6,839 nt of DNA from an uncultured beta proteobacterium (lineage in GTDB: Bacteria > Pseudomonadota > Gammaproteobacteria > Burkholderiales > Burkholderiaceae), in assembly GCA_903938955.1 (NCBI GenBank), contig CAJAFJ010000628.1:1-6839 (forward strand), given 5' to 3'. The notes under the pieces were generated by a model. It was not told the origin of the DNA. It worked only from the letters and a program-made list of their open reading frames with translations, and ran no database searches. How positions within the stretch are numbered: position 1 is the stretch's first letter; the number at the start of each line of letters is the position of its first letter. The translations under genes and the position numbers were made by a program. Below, piece by piece: positions 1 through 6,839 of the stretch.

Positions 1-594
1 GCCCTGGCCGCACAGGGTGCGCAAGTCATTGATCTGGAAGGACTGGCCAACCACCGCAGTTCGGTCCTGGGCGCCATTCCTGGCCTGGTACAGCCGACAC
101 AAAAACGCTATGACACGCTGGTTTGGGATACCCTGCGACAACTGGACCCGACGCAACTGGTGTTTATTGAGAGTGAAAGCAAAAAAGTGGGCAATGTCTG
201 CGTGCCGGACTCACTGATCGAGGCCATGCGCCGCAGTGTGTGCCTGAATCTGGTGTTGCCGGATGCCGAGCGCGTGTCACTGCTGATGGAGGATTACGAC
301 TTTTTTGTCCGCGATGCAAATCATTTTTGCAATCGTCTGCAGGTGCTGGCCGAGTTCAAAGGCAAGGCCGTGGTCGATGGCTGGGTGGCGTCGGTTCGAG
401 CCGGGAACATTGAACCCGTGGTGCAGGAGTTGCTCACCTTGCACTACGATCCGGTCTATCTGCAGTCCATGCGGCGCAATTTCGGTCAGTTTGAAGGCGC
501 AAAAATAATAGCCCCCGACGACCACTCAGCGGGGGCTATGACTCGACTGGCTGAACAAATGCTCGAATCAGCCAACAGCGCAAGCGCTGCGTAA
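1..594 (+). CDS. mnmH: tRNA 2-selenouridine synthase MnmH/SelU, C-terminal part (5' end outside window)
   Basis: MnmH replaces sulfur by selenium (through a geranylated intermediate) at the 2-thiouridine wobble base of tRNAs for Lys, Glu and Gln. The visible 197 residues, read in frame 1 from the first base, correspond to the C-terminal P-loop half of the family. They open with the conserved segment that follows the Walker A loop (VIDLEGLANHRSSVLG, residues 9-24). The family segment 'ESESKKVGNVCVP' lies near residue 57, and a helical tail ends in a DHS-containing stretch (about residues 174-176). The N-terminal rhodanese domain and the P-loop itself lie to the left of the window. This is the only + strand gene; it converges on the 63-residue gene with 5 bases between the two stop codons. 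Its 3' end carries an embedded hairpin read as a terminator on the other strand (501-539). Family assignment is from recognised motifs, not a search. Confidence 0.9.
   Translation, partial: ALAAQGAQVIDLEGLANHRSSVLGAIPGLVQPTQKRYDTLVWDTLRQLDPTQLVFIESESKKVGNVCVPDSLIEAMRRSVCLNLVLPDAERVSLLMEDYDFFVRDANHFCNRLQVLAEFKGKAVVDGWVASVRAGNIEPVVQELLTLHYDPVYLQSMRRNFGQFEGAKIIAPDDHSAGAMTRLAEQMLESANSASAA
501..539 (-). terminator. intrinsic terminator for the minus-strand genes, embedded in the mnmH 3' end
   Basis: Perfect 9-bp inverted repeat: ATAGCCCCC at 508-516 and GGGGGCTAT at 531-539, with a 14-base loop. Read on the minus strand the stem is followed at once by the T-rich run TATTTTT (complement of 501-507). 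On the + strand no T-run follows, so the polarity is minus. It lies about 60 bases beyond the stop of the 63-residue gene, where that gene's terminator would be expected. The bases also encode mnmH residues around the DHS stretch, so the two functions share the same DNA. Termination activity is inferred. Confidence 0.72.
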
Positions 595-599
595 AACGG

Positions 600-791
600 T
601 CAGACCTGCGGTGCTTCGGCACCCGGCTCGGTTGACTCCGGCGACTCTGTGGCTTCGCCGTCGTCAGGCGAACCGTCCTCAACACCCTCGCCCACTTTAC
701 GCTCGGCTTTGTGCTTAAGCTTGTCTTCTTTTTTCTTCTTCTTCGCCAGTTCTTTCTGACGCTTTTCGTATCCGTAATTCGGTGTTGCCAA
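600..791 (-). CDS. small conserved charge-partitioned protein, function unknown (TTG start)
   Basis: A 63-residue protein resembling a short conserved hypothetical protein that I recall from Burkholderiales (N-terminus MATPNYGYEKRQKEL). The sequence splits in two. Residues 9-32 are strongly basic, with a run of five lysines at 17-21, and probably helical. Residues 35-60 are acidic and rich in Gly, Pro, Glu, Ser and Thr, and probably disordered. There is no signal peptide or membrane segment. The only possible start is TTG at 789-791: four codons upstream the frame meets TGA (801-803) and no ATG or GTG intervenes. No strong Shine-Dalgarno sequence precedes it, so low expression is likely. The stop codon is 5 bases from the mnmH stop. 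The basic half could bind nucleic acid, but nothing in the sequence proves this. It follows the DUF2189 gene after 79 bases and may share its transcript. Confidence 0.7.
   Translation of the reverse strand: MATPNYGYEKRQKELAKKKKKEDKLKHKAERKVGEGVEDGSPDDGEATESPESTEPGAEAPQV
610..623 (+). other. UUCG tetraloop hairpin just past the mnmH stop
   Basis: GGTGC-TTCG-GCACC forms a perfect 5-bp stem closed by a C(UUCG)G tetraloop in + strand RNA, starting 15 bases after the mnmH stop. Such loops are unusually stable and often sit at mRNA 3' ends. There is no T-run behind it, so it is not a classical intrinsic terminator. The same bases encode the C-terminus of the opposing 63-residue protein (GAEAPQ), so chance is a real possibility. 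Confidence 0.35.
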
Positions 792-852
792 GGTATGCTT
801 TCAATGAGTTAAGAGTCACTTTACCATTACAAGGCCAGTGCATGACGAGCCA

Positions 853-872
853 GATGCAATTTTAGTTGCATC
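853..872 (-). repeat. 7-bp inverted repeat overlapping the DUF2189 stop codon
   Basis: GATGCAA (853-859) and TTGCATC (866-872) are perfect inverted repeats around a 6-base loop. The repeat ends inside the TGA stop of the DUF2189 gene (871-873). Neither strand shows a T-run after it, so it is at best a weak terminator or an mRNA 3'-end structure between this gene and the 63-residue gene. Confidence 0.35.
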
Positions 873-1749
873 AGGTCACCGCAGCCACTTTAGGTGTGCC
901 GACCTCCAGCCAGCGCACAGAACCGCGGTAAGCATGCCAACTGGCATGCCCCAACAAAGGTCCCACCAGCAACAGCCCGGCGCCCCAAGGCAGCAGCGCC
1001 AAAAATACGAAGCCCGTGAGCAACATGCCCCACAGCAACATAACCGCCACGTTGTTAAAAACCACTTCCAGGCTGGTAATAGCGGCTGAGATGGCATCGG
1101 TGTCGCGGTCCAGAATCATGGGAATCGAAACCACAGACACCGCAAATACCAGCGCGGCAAACACCCCGCCAACCACAACATAAACGGCCAGGAATTCCCA
1201 GTTCTCAGGATTGAAAATAGCCTGAATGACACCGGTGGTTGACGGCATGCCGGTATTGAAAAATACCGCAAAAACCACCAGCGAAGCGCGCCCCCAGAGC
1301 AATTCAAGAACAATCAACACCAACACCAGCATGCCCATGCTGCGCAGATGCGGCTTCCAGCAAGCCAAGGACCCCGCTAAGTCAGGCGCCAATCCCAACT
1401 CACGCCGGCGACTCGTCTCATACAAACCAAGAGCCAAAAATGGCCCCACCAGCAGACAACCCGAAGCAATCGACATGGCGTACTCAGGCTTGTTCCGAAA
1501 CACAGTGCCCAAAACCAGAGACATGACCCAGAAGCAGGTGCCATAGAAAAGACTGACGCCACGCGCCGCCATCAAGTCACGCCAGCCACGCATCAACCAG
1601 TGAAACGGCGCACTGAAAGGCAGGTTAATGATGTCTTTGGGCGGGGTTTCCGAGGGCGGCGGGAAGTACGGTGGCGCTGTAACTTCGCTCTCGCTTAAGA
1701 CTTCTGGCCGACCGGTATGCGCGGATGTCGATTCGTGAGATGGGTTCAT
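871..1749 (-). CDS. DUF2189-family integral inner-membrane protein, function unknown
   Basis: A 292-residue polytopic membrane protein. Residues 1-45 are hydrophilic and rich in Pro, Ser, Thr and Glu, probably a cytoplasmic unstructured tail. The family segment begins near 'SAPFHWLMRGWRDL' (46-59). Hydrophobic segments follow at roughly 66-84, 91-110, 137-165, 184-210 and 233-268. The protein ends with the characteristic GHASWHAYR (267-275). I recognise the family as DUF2189; members have no established function. The ATG at 1747-1749 is the first start after an in-frame TAG upstream, and the next Met (residue 53) would remove family sequence. There is no clear Shine-Dalgarno sequence, and a hairpin covers the start codon (1748-1780). 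It follows the metC-type gene after 53 bases on the same strand, so co-transcription is plausible, but no functional link is visible. Confidence 0.85.
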   Translation of the reverse strand: MNPSHESTSAHTGRPEVLSESEVTAPPYFPPPSETPPKDIINLPFSAPFHWLMRGWRDLMAARGVSLFYGTCFWVMSLVLGTVFRNKPEYAMSIASGCLLVGPFLALGLYETSRRRELGLAPDLAGSLACWKPHLRSMGMLVLVLIVLELLWGRASLVVFAVFFNTGMPSTTGVIQAIFNPENWEFLAVYVVVGGVFAALVFAVSVVSIPMILDRDTDAISAAITSLEVVFNNVAVMLLWGMLLTGFVFLALLPWGAGLLLVGPLLGHASWHAYRGSVRWLEVGTPKVAAVT

Positions 1750-1780
1750 GGCAGCCAGACTATCAAAGTCCGGATGCCAT
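1748..1780 (-). promoter_or_regulatory. imperfect hairpin covering the DUF2189 start codon
   Basis: On the minus strand ATGGCA pairs with TGCCAT (outer 6 bp). After a single mismatch, CCGGACT pairs with AGTCTGG (inner 7 bp including one G-U pair), around the 5-base loop TTGAT. The 3' arm includes the first two bases of the DUF2189 ATG and fills the place where a ribosome binding site should be. No T-run follows, so it does not look like a terminator. A translation-limiting leader structure is an inference. Confidence 0.5.
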
Positions 1781-1802
1781 GGCTATTCACGTAAACACTG
1801 AC

Positions 1803-3011
1803 TTACATCAAAGAGACTTCCAAGGCCTGGATTAAATCGTTTTGCAAATCCGACAAGGCTTCCAGCCCGACGGAAAAACGAACCAGGCAACCGGTCTTGA
1901 GGTGCGCAGGCCGGGTGCTGCGCATGCTGGCCAAGTGATAAGGCATGACCAGGCTCATCGGCCCGCCCCAACTATACCCAACACGAAACAGCTTGAGCGC
2001 ATCACAGAATGAATCAATCTGCTGCTGACTGTAACGCGGGTGAAAAATGACACTGAACAAACCCGCAGCACTACCTACACCCTGCTTGCATACCTCGCGC
2101 CAATGCCGATGCCCCGGCGAGTCAGCCAGCGCAGGATGCAAGACCTGTACTAACTCATTGCGCGTTTGACACCAATGCGCTAACTCACGAGTCGTTTCAT
2201 CGTGAGCCCGGTAGCGCAAGGCCATGCTCGGGAGAGAGCGCAACACCGCCTCGGCATCATTTGCAGCCACACCAAAGCCCAAGCGCATATGGGTCAGTTT
2301 GAGTTTCATGTGCAGCGCCGGGTCGCGGGTGATCACACTGCCCATCAACACATCACCACCGCCACTGGGGTACTTGGTCAAGGCATGCACCGAGATGTCG
2401 ACACTCAGTGCCGGGCTCGCTCCCGGGACTAAATCAAAGGGCGCAAAGGCCAGCCCGGCACCCCAAGTGTTGTCCAGTGCCGTCAATACGCCCTGCGTTT
2501 TGCAGATACGCACCAACTCGCACAGGTCGGGAAACTCCAGCGTCACGGAGCCGGCCGCCTCCAGCCACACCAGCCGGGTTTTAGCGCTGATTCTGGCAGC
2601 CAAGTCTTGCGGGTTCATCGGGTCGTAAAACTGGTGCGTGATGCCCCAGGCTTTTAACTCCCCTTCTGCCAGTGCCTTGTTGGGGCCGTAGGCATTGTCC
2701 GGAATAAGTACTTCGTCGCCCGTGCGCAGCAGCGACAAAGCAACATTGGCGATAGCCGCCAAGCCGCTGGGCACCAGCACACATTGCAAGCCGCCTTCAA
2801 GAGTACACAGGCGCTCTTCCAGTGTGTAGGTGGTCGGGGTGCCGTGCAAACCGTAGGTGTAGGCCGTTTTGTCTTTCCAGTCAAAATGGCGCATGGCGGC
2901 CACGCTGGGAAATATAACGGTGGAGGCCTTGAACACACCGGGTTGCGGTGCGACAAAACCTTCAGGCGGCTGATATGGGTGGTGAATCAGGGTGGTGGTG
3001 ATATCTGCCAT
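1803..3011 (-). CDS. metC: cystathionine beta-lyase-like PLP enzyme (Cys/Met metabolism family)
   Basis: A 402-residue fold-type I PLP enzyme, close to the usual length. By comparison with E. coli MetC, visible landmarks are: Y53 in 'TYGLHGTPT', the glycine-rich/substrate loop 'VPSGLAAIA' (80-88), Y108 for ring stacking, D180 in 'LDNTWGAGL' for the pyridine nitrogen, and the Schiff-base K213 in 'SVHALTKYPSGGGD'. 'YSWGGPMSL' (346-354) matches the YSWGG of cystathionine beta-lyases, and R378 in 'LVRFSVGLE' is the carboxylate-binding arginine. The expected reaction is cystathionine to homocysteine, pyruvate and ammonia in the cytoplasm. The E. coli phosphate-binding Arg58 corresponds to L55 here, so a related C-S lyase or gamma-elimination role is possible. 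The start at 3009-3011 lies 16 bases after the stop of the phosphoribosyltransferase gene, suggesting one transcript. The ribosome binding site is weak. Confidence 0.85.
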   Translation of the reverse strand: MADITTTLIHHPYQPPEGFVAPQPGVFKASTVIFPSVAAMRHFDWKDKTAYTYGLHGTPTTYTLEERLCTLEGGLQCVLVPSGLAAIANVALSLLRTGDEVLIPDNAYGPNKALAEGELKAWGITHQFYDPMNPQDLAARISAKTRLVWLEAAGSVTLEFPDLCELVRICKTQGVLTALDNTWGAGLAFAPFDLVPGASPALSVDISVHALTKYPSGGGDVLMGSVITRDPALHMKLKLTHMRLGFGVAANDAEAVLRSLPSMALRYRAHDETTRELAHWCQTRNELVQVLHPALADSPGHRHWREVCKQGVGSAAGLFSVIFHPRYSQQQIDSFCDALKLFRVGYSWGGPMSLVMPYHLASMRSTRPAHLKTGCLVRFSVGLEALSDLQNDLIQALEVSLM

Positions 3012-3027
3012 ACCAACAAGCCGGTGA

Positions 3028-3552
3028 TCAAACGCTCCACTTTTGAATCAATTGCTCGGGACGCAAGGCGTCATAACCTTCAAATGGCTGATGAATCCAG
3101 GGGTTGGTCGGCAAATACTCCACAGAATAGTCAGGCGTAAACATAGACAAGGCCTTGGTCCAAATCACGGCGCTGCGCAGTTCAGTGATCGGCGCGTAAT
3201 TGTTTTTGAGTTGCTCAATCACGGCGTTAAGGGTTTTGCCTGAATCTGCCAAGTCGTCCACCAGCAGCACCTTGCCGGCAATCTCGCCTTTGGGGGTGGT
3301 GATGAAGCGCGCAATGTCAAGATTGCCCTGCACGGTGCCGGCATCCGAGCGGTAAGAACTGGTTGACATGATGGCCAAGGGCTTGTCGAACACGCGTGAC
3401 AGAATGTCGCCGGGGCGTAAACCACCGCGTGCCAGACACAAAATGGTGTCAAATTGCCACTCTGACTGGTGAATCTTGATCGCCAGTTTTTCGATCAGGT
3501 TGTGGTACTCGTCATAGCTCACGTACAGGTGTTTGCCGTCTTCCGTCAACAT
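3028..3552 (-). CDS. purine phosphoribosyltransferase, xanthine-guanine/hypoxanthine type
   Basis: A 174-residue type I phosphoribosyltransferase that would join a purine base to PRPP. The PRPP-binding loop is complete: 'VLLVDDLADSGKTL' at 95-108, with the two acidic residues D99-D100. An upstream 'CLARGGLRPGD' (39-49) forms the cis-peptide/pyrophosphate loop. 'NPWIHQPFE' (150-158) resembles the base-binding C-terminal motif of xanthine-guanine enzymes (Trp-Ile...Pro-Phe/Trp-Glu). The exact base preferred cannot be read from the sequence. The ATG at 3550-3552 is supported by a good AGGAG seven bases upstream (3560-3564), the best ribosome binding site in the window. It lies 84 bases downstream of purA, separated from it by a 28-bp palindrome, and 16 bases ahead of the metC-type gene. 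Purine salvage fits the purA neighbourhood. Confidence 0.88.
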   Translation of the reverse strand: MLTEDGKHLYVSYDEYHNLIEKLAIKIHQSEWQFDTILCLARGGLRPGDILSRVFDKPLAIMSTSSYRSDAGTVQGNLDIARFITTPKGEIAGKVLLVDDLADSGKTLNAVIEQLKNNYAPITELRSAVIWTKALSMFTPDYSVEYLPTNPWIHQPFEGYDALRPEQLIQKWSV

Positions 3553-3559
3553 GGATGTG

Positions 3560-3564
3560 CTCCT
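3560..3564 (-). promoter_or_regulatory. strong Shine-Dalgarno AGGAG of the phosphoribosyltransferase gene
   Basis: AGGAG on the minus strand, with a 7-base spacer to the ATG at 3550-3552. It is notable because the other starts in this window have weak or no recognisable Shine-Dalgarno sequences, and it fixes the start of this gene. Confidence 0.75.
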
Positions 3565-3577
3565 GAATTAATAACTA

Positions 3578-3605
3578 AAGCCTGTAGCAGTGCTGCTACA
3601 GGCTT
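3578..3605 (-). terminator. 28-base palindrome between purA and the phosphoribosyltransferase gene, probable terminator or attenuator
   Basis: AAGCCTGTAGCAG (3578-3590) and CTGCTACAGGCTT (3593-3605) are perfect 13-base inverted repeats around TG. On the minus strand the stem is followed by TAGTTATTAATT, which is T-rich but interrupted. On the + strand GTTTCATT follows. It starts 31 bases after the purA stop, the usual place for a terminator. Because of the imperfect T-run it may terminate only partly, stabilise the purA mRNA end, or serve as a protein site. There is no + strand gene that would need it. Confidence 0.65.
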
Positions 3606-3636
3606 GTTTCATTGAAATTTACGACGACCTGAACGA

Positions 3637-6173
<2,537 letters not shown>

Positions 6174-6207
6174 GTGATTATGGGGAGCTGTTAAATAGGA
6201 GATTTTA

Positions 6208-6224
6208 CCGGGCTTAACTGCCGG
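6208..6224 (-). repeat. weak hairpin in the DUF2065-hisZ gap
   Basis: On the minus strand CCGGC and GCCCGG pair around AGTTAA with one bulged C, followed by TAAAAT rather than a T-run. It begins 7 bases after the DUF2065 stop. It could be an mRNA 3'-end or leader structure; the short stem and lack of a T-run make terminator function doubtful. No promoter could be recognised in this 57-base gap. Confidence 0.25.
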
Positions 6225-6230
6225 AATTCA

Positions 6231-6419
6231 TCACAACAGCGACCAAATCAATAACGCACCGGCAAGAATGCTACACATTCCAAAGAAACGGAGCTGTCCA
6301 TCACTGAGTTGCAGTATCTGCTGGAACATCTGGCGCCAGCCTTGGGGCGATAAAAAAGGAAAAAGGCCCTCGATCACTAGAACGAGGGCCATTGCCAGCC
6401 AGAAGGTATCACTACCCAA
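6231..6419 (-). CDS. DUF2065 (YjeT-type) small inner-membrane protein, TTG start
   Basis: A 62-residue protein with two membrane segments (about 6-22 and 44-61) joined by a short polar stretch, 'SPQGWRQMFQQILQLSDGQL' (24-43). The pattern 'WLAMALVLVIEGLFPFLSP' matches E. coli YjeT, which also sits between hflC and purA. The function is unknown. The only standard start is TTG at 6417-6419, 6 bases after the hflC stop and in the same frame as hflC; the two codons in between are ATT. No Shine-Dalgarno sequence precedes it, so translation may depend on ribosomes finishing hflC. Codons 11-23 contain a terminator-like hairpin and U-tract (6352-6390), an odd arrangement for a gene followed by hisZ and purA. 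If the TTG were not used, the ATG at codon 10 would cut into the first membrane segment. Confidence 0.85.
   Translation of the reverse strand: MGSDTFWLAMALVLVIEGLFPFLSPQGWRQMFQQILQLSDGQLRFFGMCSILAGALLIWSLL
6352..6390 (-). terminator. intrinsic terminator/attenuator embedded in the DUF2065 gene, downstream of hflC
   Basis: GGCCCTCG (6365-6372) and CGAGGGCC (6383-6390) form a perfect 8-bp stem with a 10-base loop. On the minus strand the stem runs directly into TTTTTCCTTTTTT (complement of 6352-6364), a textbook terminator form. It begins 35 bases after the hflC stop, as expected for an hflKC terminator, yet the whole element encodes codons 11-23 of the DUF2065 protein. It would cut transcription before hisZ and purA unless translating ribosomes prevent folding. 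Activity is inferred from form. Confidence 0.75.
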
Positions 6420-6425
6420 AATAAT

Positions 6426-6839
6426 TTATTTTTTAGCTGGCGTTACCGCCGAGTTACCACGGAAGACCTTGAAAAACTCTGACGATGAAGGATCAACCAC
6501 CATCACATCACTCTTTTTGCTGAAGCTTGCTTTATAAGCATCCAGGCTGCGGTAGAACTGGGCAAATTGCGGATCACGGCCAAAAGCTTCGGAATATACA
6601 CGGGCAGCCTCTGCATCGCCCTCGCCTTTGATCTTCTGTGCATCGCGGTAGGCGTTGGCCACGGTAACCTCGCGTTGGCGATCAGCATCAGCCCGGATTT
6701 TTTCACCTTCAGCCGCACCGGTAGAGCGCAATTCATTGGCGACACGCTTGCGCTCGGCCTCCATGCGACGGTAAACCGATTCGGTAATGGCATCCACATA
6801 ATCCGCACGGGTGATCCGGACATCCACCACATCCACACC
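6426..6839 (-). CDS. hflC: FtsH protease modulator HflC, C-terminal part (5' end outside window)
   Basis: HflC and HflK are membrane-anchored SPFH/prohibitin-type proteins that form a large periplasm-facing complex around the FtsH protease and modulate its activity. The visible 137 residues match the C-terminal third of E. coli HflC. They contain the end of the SPFH domain ('VDVVDVRITRADY'), then a long charged helix/coiled coil ('RRMEAERKRVANELRSTG', about 25-42). The conserved 'IKGEGDAEAARVYSEAFGRD' and 'FYRSLDAYKASF' follow, then the C-terminal beta segment 'VMVVDPSSSEFFKVF'. The N-terminal membrane anchor is beyond the window. The stop TAA at 6426-6428 is 6 bases before the TTG of the DUF2065 gene. 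The upstream neighbour would be expected to be hflK by family synteny, but it is not visible here. Confidence 0.95.
   Translation of the reverse strand, partial: GVDVVDVRITRADYVDAITESVYRRMEAERKRVANELRSTGAAEGEKIRADADRQREVTVANAYRDAQKIKGEGDAEAARVYSEAFGRDPQFAQFYRSLDAYKASFSKKSDVMVVDPSSSEFFKVFRGNSAVTPAKK

Noticed and set aside
792..870. Possible extended -10 promoter (TGGTAAAGT, minus strand) ahead of the 63-residue gene
   Set aside because: No matching -35 element at normal spacing; too weak to annotate.
1763..1780. Five-codon upstream ORF (ATG GCA TCC GGA CTT TGA, minus strand) before the DUF2189 gene
   Set aside because: It has no ribosome binding site and its bases are already explained by the hairpin at 1748-1780; too short to support as a leader peptide.
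6197..6201. AGGAG on the + strand in the DUF2065-hisZ gap
   Set aside because: No + strand start codon at a suitable distance and no credible + strand gene follows.

Overview
The window looks like housekeeping chromosome of a betaproteobacterium, most likely order Burkholderiales, family Comamonadaceae (Rhodoferax/Polaromonas-like). This rests on protein flavour (DUF2189 membrane protein, HisZ, a 458-residue PurA, a lysine-rich small protein starting MATPNYGYEK), on the order hflC - DUF2065 - hisZ - purA, and on a GC-rich base composition (not computed). No mobile element, CRISPR array, tRNA, rRNA or phage gene was found. Coding density is very high: every gap between genes is under 100 bases.

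Layout. On the + strand, positions 1-594 hold the 3' part of mnmH (selU), a tRNA 2-selenouridine synthase cut by the window edge. Everything else is on the minus strand. Read in the direction of transcription (right to left) it runs: the 3' part of hflC (SPFH-domain modulator of FtsH); a DUF2065/YjeT small membrane protein; hisZ (regulatory subunit of ATP phosphoribosyltransferase); purA (adenylosuccinate synthase); a xanthine-guanine-type phosphoribosyltransferase; a cystathionine beta-lyase-like PLP enzyme (metC-type); a DUF2189 integral membrane protein; and a 63-residue charge-partitioned protein whose stop codon lies 5 bases from the mnmH stop.

How the genes fit together. hflC-yjeT-purA is an old proteobacterial neighbourhood also present in E. 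coli; here hisZ sits between the DUF2065 gene and purA. HisZ (with HisG, not in the window) commits ATP and PRPP to histidine and leads to release of AICAR, which re-enters the purine pathway. PurA takes IMP towards AMP, and the next gene is a PRPP-using purine salvage-type enzyme. The central block therefore manages purine nucleotide and PRPP flow, and the metC-type gene (sulfur amino acids) follows 16 nt behind the phosphoribosyltransferase.

The most interesting signals are not new genes but RNA-level structures placed inside or at the edge of genes. A strong minus-strand terminator-like hairpin with a U-tract is embedded in the DUF2065 coding sequence just after hflC. A second one, pointing the same way, is embedded antisense in the 3' end of mnmH. 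A 28-bp palindrome separates purA from the phosphoribosyltransferase gene. An imperfect hairpin covers the start codon of the DUF2189 gene. Both small genes can only start at TTG. I found no convincing sign of a previously undescribed biological system; the embedded terminators are the best candidates for follow-up.
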